Below, one piece after another: positions 23,708 to 35,080 of a stretch of 64,000 bases of DNA (its first letter is position 1; each line of letters starts with the position of its first letter). The notes beneath the pieces were generated by a model. The model was not told the origin of the DNA and did no database searches. It saw only the letters and a list, made by a program, of their open reading frames with translations. Origin of the DNA: Saccharum officinarum (lineage: Eukaryota; Streptophyta; Magnoliopsida; Poales; Poaceae); NCBI GenBank assembly GCA_020631735.1, contig CM036209.1, forward strand, positions 2,219,478-2,283,477, in the 5' to 3' direction. Made by a program: the position numbers and the translations under genes.

Positions 23708-24040
23708 ATAATTCGTGATTGAGGAAATATAATTGTTTATGTACTTTCTGAGGATCTGTAACAATTTTCGATGGATTTGAATCTGTAGCAATTTTCGGTG
23801 GACTTGAGAATATTTTTCTTTCAGTTTTTTCTTAAAACTGCAATAAAGTGTGTACAGATTAGAGTTGTTCATGCGTTTTTGCATGACAACATGCATGGGA
23901 GCATGCATAATTGCATGTACAAATGGGGGCATTAATGATGGTAAACAGTGAATGCAAAGTTTGGAGATGCAAAAATTGGGGCATGCAGAATTGCTGACAA
24001 ACACTACAAACTTTGGGCAAACAGTGAATGCAAAGTTTGG

Positions 24041-24070
24041 AGATGCAAAATTTGGGAACTAAACAAGACC
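24041..24070. mobile_element. Right terminal repeat of the PIF/Harbinger element
   Basis: Read inward on the minus strand the end is GGTCTTGTTTAGTTCCCAAA, the usual Tourist/PIF-type terminus, followed outside by TTA (24071-24073), the expected 3-bp target. The adjacent 45-bp block with AACAGTGAATGCAAAGTTTG is repeated at 23946 and 24020. The matching left end was not found; the solo LTR may have separated it. Confidence 0.6.
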
Positions 24071-24073
24071 TTA

Positions 24074-24443
24074 TTTGATTTGAGGACTCAAGTACAGGGC
24101 TGTGCTGATGCTCTAATAGAGCAGCATGCCAATCACGCGCTATGCCAGCGCCTGGGACTTATGAAGGACGACCTCACCTCACTCGGTCACTCCAGAGCAA
24201 GCGATCAAGGAGATTGTTGCCAGTTCAGCCTCTCACAGCTCTGTTCCGTCTTGACGATGACGAGGCAAGCAATGCAGATTGCAGACCACGCACTCCTTCA
24301 GCTGGGCTGGGCGGACAGCAAACCTGTGGCCGATCCTCTGGACGTTTGCGTTGTCCGTTGGGGACGTTGCAGGCAAGGCAATGGATGGACTTACGGCCCG
24401 CTGCTGCCTCGTAGTTGGGCTTGGGGAAGGACTTGATGCAGGG
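24074..24443. other. Unassigned, moderately GC-rich stretch
   Basis: Open frames of 60-160 codons overlap here on the plus strand, but none resembles a known family and no splice pattern is convincing. Confidence 0.3.
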
Positions 24444-24453
24444 AAAAGAAAAA

Positions 24454-25157
24454 GGAAAAAGTCTAATTGATCCCCTAACTACTAGGGGCAGTCTAGTTTA
24501 CCCCTCAACTATGAAACGGTCTAATTTACCCCCTGAACTTTGTAAAACCGGCCAAATTACCCTCGAGCGGTTTTGGACGGCAGCTTTGCTACAGTAACAA
24601 CTGTGTTTGCTACAGTAACGGTGGTTTTGTCCTTTTCTTTTTAATTTATTTCGTCTGAATCTTTGAAAAATCATAGTAAATCACAAAAAAATCACAAAAT
24701 GAAAAATTCAATTTTGTTGGACTCCACATGAGTAGATCTACACAGTGAATATATAATATAGTATACTTTAGTACAAAGTTTTTGCTGTAAATTTTGATCT
24801 ATTTTTTTCTATAATTAATTTGAATAATTCATACAACAAAAACTTTGTACTAAAGCATACTATATTATATATTTACTGTGTAGATATACTAATGTGGAGT
24901 CCAACAAAATTGGATTTTCCATTTTATGATTTTTTTGTGATTTACTATGATTTTTTTAAAGATTCAGACGAAATAAATAAAAAAGAAAAGGACAAAATCA
25001 CTATTACTGTATCAAACCTGTTGTTACTGTAGCAAAACCACTCGAGGGGGGTGATTTGACCTGTTTTGCAAAGTTCAGGAGGTAAATTAGACCGTTTCAT
25101 AGTTGAGGGGGTAAACTAGACCACCCCTAATAGTTGGGGGTCAATTAGACTTTTTCC
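24454..25157. mobile_element. Fold-back MITE (MULE-type), copy 1, 704 bp
   Basis: The whole element is one long inverted repeat: GGAAAAAGTCTAATTGA at the left, its complement ending GACTTTTTCC at the right, and arms of about 320 bp around an AT-rich centre near 24800. A 10-bp duplication AAAAGAAAAA flanks it (24444-24453 and 25158-25167). A target duplication of 9-10 bp with long terminal repeats fits the Mutator superfamily. It has no coding capacity. Confidence 0.8.
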
Positions 25158-25167
25158 AAAAGAAAAA

Positions 25168-26059
25168 TGTAATCAAACAAAGGTAAGTTACCATTTTACC
25201 CTTATTAAGATTTTTTATAAAATAAAAATGATACTAGCATCGGTCCTATCTTTTTAGCGCCTTCCCTACCAATTTGATACCTTTACTTTTTATTAGTATA
25301 TCTTTTATTTTTCTACCGTCTAATTCCTCCTGATGAGTGTGGTTGTATTTTTTCGACCACCCCAAAACTTGTAAAGTTATTTATCTATATCTATACCAAA
25401 TATTGAATTGGCAAAATTTCTGGCACTAATAATTTTTCGTCCAACTTAGGCTAGAGTGGCTCGGTCTCGGTATCAGGTAAGAAAAAAAAGAGAACCACCG
25501 ATAGGGAGGACCTAGCTCAACTCACGGGCGGCAATACAAAATAGAATCAAACTAGTGCACGAGTTCTATCAAACAAAGGCTACTTTTTATATAAAAGGAA
25601 AAGGTAAAGAATAAGATAATACTACGAAATAAGTTTTAATAGGTTACAGATTCCTTCCGAATACAACTGCGTTCATCTTCTATATTAATAGCGCACAATA
25701 TAGGATTTTTTTAAAAAAAGAAAAACACATTGTGTCACCTGGGGTACTAGATTTGATCGCAGCCATCCGCTCCAAAAAACCAAATAAATAGATAGCAAGA
25801 CATGTAGTCTAGATAAATTAGCTTCAATATCATTTTTCTTTTTCTCTAGCGAGGAAATAGAATAGAAGCAAAAAGGTTACGGTGAGGAAGCGAACTAAAA
25901 AATAGTAGGAAATGACTCAACCATTTCCACTGCACCATGTAGTTAACGCAATCGATCTCATTTGTATTGGGTTGAAGGGATAAATAGGAATGGGATGAAA
26001 GGTGGATTCAACGTTGTTAGCTACTATTTAGTGGGACCCACATGTCAATCTCTTTTTTA
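25168..26059. other. Unassigned AT-rich spacer
   Basis: Nothing recognisable between the two fold-back elements. Confidence 0.4.
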
Positions 26060-26069
26060 TATAAAAAAT

Positions 26070-26769
26070 GGAAAAAGTCTCATTGACCCCCAAACTATTG
26101 GGGTGGTCTAGTTTACCCTCTCAACTATGAAACGGTCTAATTTACCCCCTGAACTTTGCAAAACAGGTCAAATCACCCCTCGAGCGGTTTTGGACGGTGG
26201 CTTTGCTACAGTAACAACGGTTGCTACAGTAACAGTGTTTTTGTCCTTTTCTTTTTAATTTATTTCGTCTGAATCTTTGAAAAATCATAGTAAATCACAA
26301 AAAAATCATAAAATGGAAAATCCAATTTTGTTGGACTCCACATTAGTATATCTACACAGTAATATATAATATAGTATGCTTTAGTACAAAGTTTTTGTTG
26401 TATGAATTATTCAAATTAATTATAGAAAAAAATAGATCAAAATTTACAGCAAAAACTTTGTACTAAAGCATACTATATTATATATTCACTGTGTAGATCT
26501 ACTCATGTGGAGTCCAACAAAATTGAATTTTTCATTTTGTGATTTACTATGATTTTTCAAAGATTTAGACGAAATAAATTAAAAAGAAAAGGACAAAACA
26601 TTGTTACTGTAGCAACACACAGTTGTTACTGTAGCAAAACTGCCGTCCAAAACCGCTCGAGGGGTGATTTGGCCGGTTTTGCAAAGTTCAGGGGGTAAAT
26701 TAGACCGTTTCATAGTTGAGAGGGTAAATTAGACCGCCCCCAGTAGTTGGGGTCAATTAGACTTTTTCC
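26070..26769. mobile_element. Fold-back MITE (MULE-type), copy 2, 700 bp
   Basis: Same family as the element at 24454-25157, but the asymmetric centre is in the opposite orientation. It has its own 10-bp target duplication, TATAAAAAAT, at 26060-26069 and 26770-26779, so it inserted independently. Confidence 0.85.
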
Positions 26770-26779
26770 TATAAAAAAT

Positions 26780-27636
26780 CCTCCCACTCCCCCCGAGGTC
26801 AAGCAACATCGTTCCCCATCTCTTCTCGCGTTTTTTCTTTCCTTTCGTTGCCCTCATCTTCTTCTTTTCCCCATGCCGCCGTGCGCCCATGGCCCCTCGG
26901 CCCTCACCGACCATGCCCTCTGCCCAGCGCCGCCCGCCGGAGATGGCCCCGCGCGCGCCTGAAGCCGCCCACTCGCCACACTATGACATCCACCACTACT
27001 ACTCCTTCGCCTGCTGTGCCGCTTCTGCTCCTCCCGCCGCATGGCTTCTGCTCTGTCCGACGCCACCGCTGCCCCGTCCTCTGCCATTGCTGCTCCGCCG
27101 GCATGAGCAAACGGCCGAATCTCGCCGGATGGAGCCCGACCTCACCCATTGCTCTGCTTTGCCTAACCGGCCACATGCCGCTAGGCGTGCCAGCCCACCT
27201 GCCATTAGGAGAGAAGAAAGGCGCCAGAGAAGAGGAAGAAGAATAACGTCGAGGAGAAAGAAAAGCGCGCACCCATTGGCCTCCCCTACCCAGTCTGTGT
27301 GCCCGTTCTCAAAAAAATCAGCGCCTTACCTATCCCCTTATCTGATCGACAATGGCGGCCGTCAAGCCTCTAACCCTAGCCTTGGCAGGTGAGGGGCTCT
27401 TCGGCTCTGGTACACCGGTGTTGCATCCACGAAATCATGACCCGTTCTCATGCAGTTTACCTCAGTAGCACCTTTAATCCGCCTTCGCCTCCACCTAATA
27501 AAGTCAACTGGCATTGCCGTTGTCCCTGCCTACCCTAGGACGAGCTCGGGGCCACCACCGCCGAATGTAGACACTGAGAGGGACAAAAGTTAGAAATCGA
27601 TAACGACCCGTTGCAATGCACGAACACTTTTACTAG
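26780..27636 (+). mobile_element. GC-rich stretch ending in a Helitron-like 3' terminus
   Basis: The GC-rich part (26840-27240) gives overlapping open frames of 70-170 codons on both strands with low-complexity Pro/Arg/Ala composition; none is supported as a gene. At 27606-27636 the sequence CCCGTTGCAATGCACG is followed by CTAG and then T, a degenerate Helitron-type end. No 5' terminus was found, so the left limit given is simply the edge of the neighbouring MITE. Confidence 0.3.
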
Positions 27637-27961
27637 TATTGCTAAAATAAGTCAAAACTAAAAGCCAACAGTGTGCTTTTCTGTAGCTCGTTTTTGGACG
27701 TGCATCTCTCTTTATCTACTAGAACCACAAGCGCGAAGTTGCCGTGCTCTTTTGGATCTGACCAGTGTGATTGTCATGGTCTTTGTTGAATTGTTGGCTG
27801 ATGAGTCATCAGGCTCCCATCATTGCCTGGAGGAAGGACTGTAGGGAAATTGCTCATCTATATCTCCATTAAAGATAAATCCCACTAGCCTAATTCTCTA
27901 GCACCTCCTCGAGCCACGTCATCATCCACTTCTCCTGCTGCTGCATGCAATTAAGTGCCCA

Positions 27962-28460
27962 CTCACAAATGGTTTCAGTAGTGGATGCAGTTACCTACAT
28001 ATGACCATGCACGCATACTGTAGCATTATTCTCTCACGTGACTTTCTCTCTTCCTTTTCGAAAACTGACTACTAATAATCAAACTATATATAGATGACTC
28101 CATAGACTACAGTGAGGCCATATTTATATTCCTCCTTCATACCCGCGGCAACGCGCGGGGAATTCTCCTAGTTGAGTAGCATTGCAAGGTCTAATGCAAC
28201 AGTGTCCTAGAGCTTGATAGTTGCAGAAGACCGAATGAGTGATGGTGGTTTCGGGGAAAAAAGATGCTAGAGGTGAATCAGTTACCATTTTCATATAATA
28301 TAAATAATACTTAAACTGAAGTTGTTGGAAAAGGTGTAATATATCCACTTCTGCATATTAGTTTTGAGGATTATATGTAGTTCTCTCCTAGCTACATTTG
28401 TCAGTATAATCAGCAAAAGCCAAGTGCCAGTGTAATCAGCACAAAGCCCATGTAAGAAAT
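27962..28460. repeat. 947-bp duplicated segment, copy A, left part
   Basis: Matches 40899-41393 at about 97% by eye. The copy is cut at 28460 by insertion of the Copia element and resumes at 38328. Together the two parts are 947 bp, the same length as copy B. Confidence 0.9.
28141..28171 (+). mobile_element. Helitron-like 3' terminus in duplicated segment, copy A
   Basis: The stem CCCGCG...CGCGGG is followed by eight bases, CTAG (28168-28171) and T, the Helitron 3' signature. The equivalent site in copy B is at 41078-41108 with a weaker stem. Confidence 0.45.
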
Positions 28461-29448
28461 TGAAGGATCGAAACGGGCGACCAGAGGGGGGTGAATGGTT
28501 GTGGAAGCCAAAAATAATTTCTAACCCTTCCCCTAAACACAAAACCTGATTAAATCACGTTTTCCAAATCTGGCTAGAACTCTATGTACCTAGTAAACCT
28601 GATGTGGACGAAAATCCGTAACTCCGATCGACCTAAAAATTTGTCAGATTAAACTAGATGAAATTACGAAACTAACCCAACTGGAATCACGTCAATCGGA
28701 CTTACGGATCTTGAGATAAAAATAAAACAAGCAGACTATGTCAGATGCTGACGAGAATTGTAAAGAACCAATCGAGATGCACAAGATCAATCATTATAGA
28801 TGAAAGATTAAATTGAGTAATTGAACTTACAAAAGTGCATCTAGCCTCCGCCCGAACATCCTCCCTCTCTTAATCGGAGAGATCAACAAAAACCTCTCAC
28901 TAGAATTCAAACCCTAGGCTAGACCGGAGAGAGGAAAAACGGAACCGTGGAACCCCGGGGCACGAGTACTGTTCACGATACTGTTCACGCGTGAATAGTA
29001 ACTCGCCGAGAGTCCAAAACGTTCCGCACCCTTCTCAACCCTAGGTGCCACATATTTATATCTCCAAAGGGTGGCACGACCTATTTTCACATAACCCCCT
29101 ACGCTAAATAAATCCAATGTAGGGGCGTAAATTCCAATTACGTCCTCCATGGCAAATTCCGCGATGTCCGCGATCCCTCCATCTCCGCGATGTGATCCTC
29201 GCGATGTTGCCGCACGACCATCCGAAATCGTATCGCGATCGCCAGAATTTCCATCTTCGGCCAACGCACGCCGCACGAGCGTCCTGGTACGATGCATGGC
29301 TTTGTGGCTCAACCAGCGAACCCCGGATTTTGTGGCGTAATCTGGAAACCTCCCTCGACGTCCTCCCACCATGTAGCCAGGTACAGTAGACGTACACCAC
29401 ACGATCGCCTGTCCCTCGAACGCAAGCCTCGATCCGCCCTTCTCCGCC

Positions 29449-30239
29449 CATAGTTTTTCAGACCGGACCGGACCGACGGTTCGACCGGTAAAAGATCGAA
29501 CCAGAGCCTACACCGGTCCGGTTCACTTAAAAGACCGTCTGTGCAATTGAATCGGAAAAAACCGGTTAAACCGGCCGGTTTTTTGCGAAACCGGTGAACC
29601 GGCCGGTTTCTTCCGAACCGCTCCGGTTTGTATACTACACGTGCACACCTGCAGTCTGTGCAGTGGACAGTCGTCGGCGCCTCGACCACTGATGCATGCA
29701 ACTGGCATTGATGGCCCCCTGGCACCTGGTTGACGCTGGTGCAGTGCATGCCCGCATGCACCTGCTAGGCTCCTATAGGCCTGCCGCCCTACTGCTACTT
29801 GTATACTAGTACGGAATTACAAAGTAAACTAGTATGTAACGATTTTTCTTTTTTACTTGCTGCTACTCACGATTGGAGATTGAATGTTGCATGCGCGGTG
29901 CTGCTCATCTGTGGACTTTTGGTAGTGAAGCTGACGTGAGTATTGCCTATTAAATTTTAATATTTTATTTCACAGCTTTTCATATGAGATCAAAATTAAA
30001 TAAATAATATATCTATTTTTATTACCACAATGATCTCTTTACAATGGTGCACTGCACTCCATCTTAGCATGCGTGATCATTTTGCAATGGTGAATATTTC
30101 AATTACTATTGTTTCTTTTTAAATTATCACAACGTTATTGTTCACACACTTGATGTTTTGAACTTAAGAACATCTCAATATACATCTGTATCCATAGATG
30201 TATAAACCTTATGCCTGTACAATTAAATTGTGATGGTAA

Positions 30240-30310
<71 letters not shown>

Positions 30311-30455
30311 CGGTTTAAAGTATTTGTGGCCGGTTCGATTCACCGGTCCAAAACTAACGAACCGGCGGTTCAACCGGTTCTGAACGGTTGGACCATTGAA
30401 CCATTGAACCGACGGCCTCGCCGGTTCGATCTCCGGTCCGGTTCGAAAAACTATG
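29449..30455. mobile_element. Non-autonomous hAT-like element, 1007 bp
   Basis: The ends are CATAGTTTTTCAGACCGG and, on the reverse strand, CATAGTTTTTCGAACCGG. The flanks are an 8-bp duplication TCTCCGCC (29441-29448 and 30456-30463). The intact LTR at 38145-38170 shows the empty site. Both subterminal regions are rich in CCGGTT / AACCGG motifs, and a (TA)n tract lies at 30243-30298. No transposase is encoded. Confidence 0.85.
30243..30310. repeat. (TA)n(CA)n microsatellite
   Basis: About 55 bp of TA followed by a short ACAC run, inside the hAT-like element. Confidence 0.95.
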
Positions 30456-30626
30456 TCTCCGCCCCCACGGTTCTTCGGAACGGCATCCTATCCTCATTCT
30501 TCACTCGTCGCCGCATGTACCTTGTCTCCACCTGTCACCTACAACCATAACCTGCCGAGAGATACGTCACACGCACACCGTGTTGTCAATCGCTCATCAC
30601 CAAGGTGCTAGCACACCGGCATCTCA

Positions 30627-30638
30627 ATCTCCCCCTTG
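30627..30638 (-). promoter_or_regulatory. Copia polypurine tract
   Basis: On the minus strand CAAGGGGGAGAT stands directly before the 3' LTR start. It would prime plus-strand DNA synthesis. Confidence 0.85.
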
Positions 30639-31312
30639 ATGAGTGCATTGACAACACCACACCGCACAAATTTATTGGAACTAAAAAAAATAAAAAGAAA
30701 GAAAAATAAACAATCTTGATCCCCAAAGACATGGGCTAGCGAAAAAGCTAGGCTCGACACAATCAAGACAAAAAAAAATCACTCTCCCCAAAATGAATCA
30801 AAAAACCATATCAATTTCCCAAAAGCAATCTCAGCAGCAAAACTCAACAATTTCAGCAACACTCCCCTCAACCCCTCAAAACAAGCATGCCAAGTCTCAG
30901 CAAAAACGAAATCAAACTCCCCCTGCAAAAATGAATTTGTGACTCACTCTCCCCCTTGTTGACAAAGCACTCCATCAAGATAAAATGCAAGGAACCAATT
31001 TAGAGAAAAGCATGTGAGAAAGCACAAGTCGAAGCTTCTGAGACATATACAAAATACTTATAAAAGCTAACCAGCAACACGAGCTACTCAGAGAAGGAGC
31101 AACACAATGCCATGACCAATAGAATTTTAGAACTGAAATCTCTTTGAAAAACCAATTAGCCAGGCAAAAACATGCATATTCCAAAATTAGTGCCAAGCTG
31201 AAGACAAAACATATAGCAAGCTGACACGATGGATACACAGCTTCAGTCAAAGTTCACTGCAACGCCCACAAATGTATGCATTTGTCATATTTAATTCTGG
31301 CTTTTGTGAGCT

Positions 31313-31480
31313 TGACAAGCAGGGATATGGGAAGCAAGAGTTGTGCCCAGCCAGTTTGTTTAATTTTGATTATGAGCGAGAACCAGCAGGGACATGGGAA
31401 GCAAGAGTTGTGCCCAGCTAGTTTGTTTAATTTTGATTATGAGCGAGAACCAGCAGGGACATGGGAAAAATCAGAGTTGT
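31313..31480. repeat. 67-bp tandem duplication in the Copia 3' untranslated region
   Basis: Two full copies and one partial copy of a unit with GCAAGAGTTGTGCCCAGC and TTTAATTTTGATTATGAGCG, between the RNase H stop and the polypurine tract. Confidence 0.85.
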
Positions 31481-31854
31481 GCCCATATTTAAATTCTCAG
31501 TAAGGCAAGCAGATCATGAGCTAAATAGCAGAGATATAGGAATTCAGAGTTTTTGCTCACAACCATACTATGCACTCCCGAGTTAAAACTTGTATTGTGA
31601 GTTACATTTGCAGTGAAAACCCATTAAAAGAAGCTGACTACCGAACCATGAGCAAGATATATGTCAAGTATTCAACAAGTCACTAGATCCAGAAAAGCAA
31701 GCATAGCCCAACATAATTTTTTTAAGTATATATCTGTGCTGTTTTCAAAATAAAAATTGGTCAAGCAAAGCATTCAAACCTCTCCAAAAACATCGATCGC
31801 AAACTAGCCAAAACAAGTATAAGGAATATGTAACTGAAGCAACTTACAATGATA

Positions 31855-34800
31855 CTAGAATGGGTAACACACTCCGAACTCACCACGCAAACGTGCAAAC
31901 GTGGTTTGATCGAGTGGTTTAGTCAGAATATCAGCAAGTTGCTGACTAGTATCAATGTATTTAAGCTTAATATCACCCTTCTCAGCATGATCCCTCAGAA
32001 AATGATGACGAACCTCAATGTGTTTCGTCTTAGAGTGAAGCACAGGATTCTTTGCAACACTTATAGCGCTAGTGCTGTCACACAAGAGAGAAACGCGAGA
32101 AAACGACAAACCAAAATCACGAAGGGTAGCTATCATCCATAAAAGCTGAGAACAACAACTAGCAGCAGCAACATACTCAGCCTCTGTAGTAGATTGAGCA
32201 ACATTAGATTGTTTTCTAGAGGACCAAGAAACAAGCGAAGAACCCAAAAATTGGCAAGTACCCGATGTAGACTTTCTATCCAAACGACACCCAGCAAAAT
32301 CAGCATCCGAGTAACCACACAAACTGAGAGTTGAAGCAGCAGAGTACCAAAGGCCAAATGCAGGAGTAAATCGAAGATACCTCATTATGCGCTTCACCGC
32401 CTGACGGTGAGAAGTTCTAGGGGACGCCTGAAAACGAGCACACATACACACAGCAAAGTGTATATCTGGCCTCGTAGCAGTCAAGTACAGCAGCGACCCA
32501 ATCATGCTTCGATATTCCTTCTGATCCACGGGCTCTCCGTCCTCATCAGCATCCAAAGCAGCGCTAGTCGGCATGGGCGTAGAAATTGGCTTCGCATCAT
32601 CCATCGCAAACTTCTTCAGGACATCCTTCGTGTACTTTCCCTGATGCACAAATGTACCTTCCGAAGTTTGTTTTATTTGTAAGCCAAGAAAGAAATTCAG
32701 CTCGCCCATCATAGACATCTCAAATTCTTTACTCATCACATCTGCAAACGTTTTCACAAGAGCATGAGAGGAACCACCGAAAATGATATCATCCACATAA
32801 ATCTGAACTATTAAAGTGTCATTTCCTTGCCTGAGGAGAAAAAGAGTTTTATCAACTGAACCCATTTTGAACCCGTTTTTAAGCAGAAAAGTTTTCAATC
32901 TAGCATACCAAGCACAAGGTGCTTGCTTCAAACCATATAAAGCCTTTTGCAACTTAAAAACACGATCAGGAAAATTAGGATGTTCAAAACCAGGCGGTTG
33001 TTTAACATAAACTTCTTCTTCTATAAAACCATTCAGAAAAGCACTTTTCACATCCATTTGATAAAGCTTATATCCACGTGAAGCAGCAAATGCAAGCAAA
33101 ATACGAATGGCTTCTAAACGAGCAACAGGAGCAAAAGTTTCACCATAATCAATACCCTCTTTTTGAGAAAAGCCCTGAGCAACCAGCCTAGCTTTATTTC
33201 TAACAACATGACCATCTTCCCCTTGTTTGTTCTTAAAGACCCATTTAGTTCCAATTGGTTTACAAGAAGGAGGAGGATCAACCAAAACCCAAACCTGATT
33301 CCGTGCAAAATTTTCTAACTCCTCATGCATGGCATTAACCCAGTTAGAATCAGATAAAGCATGTCCAACATCTCGGGGTTCAAAAGAGGCAACAAAGGCA
33401 GTATGCGCGAAGACACAATAATTTTTATTTTTCATACCTCTGTTCCTTGTCGTGCGTTCATCCAAATTACCTATTATGTTCTTGGCAGGATGACGATTTT
33501 GAATGTGTCGTGGTGCTGTACGTTCTGAAATCGCCTCCCCCTCAACTACAGCCGGTACATGATCAACAGTCGATGAAGCTGCAGGCTTTGCTGTAGATGT
33601 ACGTGTCGGTGATGGTCCATCCTCCAAAGTGGTGGAGGGCGCCTGCTCAGGCTGGGCGCCAGGCTCCCCCTACATCGCAGGCTGGGCATCATCGTCATCG
33701 TCGTCGTCACATCCATCTTCCTCTTTCTCATCCTCAAAAATATCCTGCCCGATCTCGTCATCACCTGCACACTCAAAAGCAGAAGAAAAACAAGGCATTG
33801 TCTCGTCGAAGGTGACCTCACATGTCTCATCGATGCGGTTAGTATCAAGATTAAGCACACGGTACGCTCGCCCTTGCAAGGCATACCCCCAAAAATAATC
33901 CATCGGAAGAACGCGATTCAAATTTATCCAAATTTCCCTTTTTCAATATAAAACACTTGCAGCCAAAAACTCGAAAGTGGAAAACTTTGGGAGGTCGACC
34001 AAATCTCAACTCATAAGATGTTTTCCCCAGAAAAGCTCTCAGAAAAATGCGATTAGCAACATAGCAAGCGGTGTTGATAGCCTCAGCCCAAAAACGTCTA
34101 GGAGTTTTATGTTCATCAAGCATTGTCCTAGCCATCTCAACAAGCGTACGATTTTTACGCTCAACAACACCGTTCTGGGGAGGAACGTAAGGTGAGGAAA
34201 ACTGATGATCTAAACCTTGTTCTGAACAAAAAGCCTTCATACGAGAATTCTTAAATTCCGTACCGTTGTCACTGCGAATTGCTCTAACGACATTATTTGA
34301 CAACTCATTTTTCAACTTCAGAACAAGATCATGAACATATGAGAAAGCCTCATCCTTAGATTCCAAAAAGAACACCCATGAATATCGAGAAAAATCGTTC
34401 ACAACGACGAGCACATACCACTTCCCACCAGCAGACCGAACACGGGCTGGACCAACAGTGTCCATATGTAACAGTTCACCCGGTCGTCTCGTCATCACCT
34501 GAGTCACAGGTGCATGAGAAGCAGCAACCATTTTTCCATGTTTGCAGGAAGCACAAATCAAATCCTTTTCAAACTTGAGTTTCGGTAAACCATCAATTAA
34601 ATCCAATGAACTCAAACGACAAAGCAAATCAAAGCTCAAGTGGCCCAACCGACGATGCCACTTCTAAATCAGGGGGAAACCATGAGCAACTAAACAGCGA
34701 GTTTCACCAAAAGATTTAGAAAAATCAGCTTTAAAAATCTGTCTAAAAGGAGAAATCTTGCAAACAAGGTTACCAGCAGAATCAAGAACACGCGAATTTC

Positions 34801-35074
34801 CTTTCTTAAAACGAACCTCAAAATCATCCTCAAGAAGTTGCGAAACAGACAGCAAATTATAATGCAAATTCTTTACCAATGCGACGTCCTTTAACATGTA
34901 TTTATCTGTTACCTTGATGCAGCCATGCGCCATTACCTTACCTTGACTTTTATCCCCAAAAGTGATGTTTTCCTTTACGCTCGTGGGGGTGAGGCTGGAG
35001 AACCATTTATCATCTCCGGTCATGTGGCGCGAACAGCCGGAGTCCATTATCCATATGTCCTCCTCGCCTCCAAC
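31855..35074 (-). pseudogene. Copia pol (protease, integrase, reverse transcriptase, RNase H), broken
   Basis: Protease: DSGCSRHMTGD at about 35045. Integrase: HHCC finger (WHRRLGH, CASCKHGK), then Asp in LLHMDTVGP, Asp in RSDNGTEF and Glu in GVVERKNR. Reverse transcriptase: [21 protein letters not shown] and the catalytic YVDDIIF near 32790. RNase [17 protein letters not shown] and [14 protein letters not shown]. Lesions are a TAG between protease and integrase (about 34663, where WHRRLGH is normally read through), a frameshift near 33880 after DGLFLG, and a TAG near 33668. From 33627 to 31855 the RT-RNase H part is intact (590 codons). The enzymes would process, copy and insert the element. 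Confidence 0.9.
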
Positions 35075-35080
35075 CTACAA

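Larger units (their letters stand above)
28461..30626 (-). repeat. Copia 3' LTR with hAT-like insertion
   Basis: Matches the 5' LTR along its length except for 29449-30455 plus an 8-bp duplication. Without these it is 1151 bp. Confidence 0.93.

Noticed and set aside
26747..27392. Overlapping open frames of 70-167 codons in a GC-rich stretch, resembling a gene
   Set aside because: Low-complexity composition in all frames, both strands equally open, no domain recognised and no convincing splice structure.
28914..29402. Open frame of 162 codons (and a longer one at 37625-38227) that looks conserved
   Set aside because: Both lie inside the two LTRs of the same Copia element, so they are identical because the LTRs are, not because they code.
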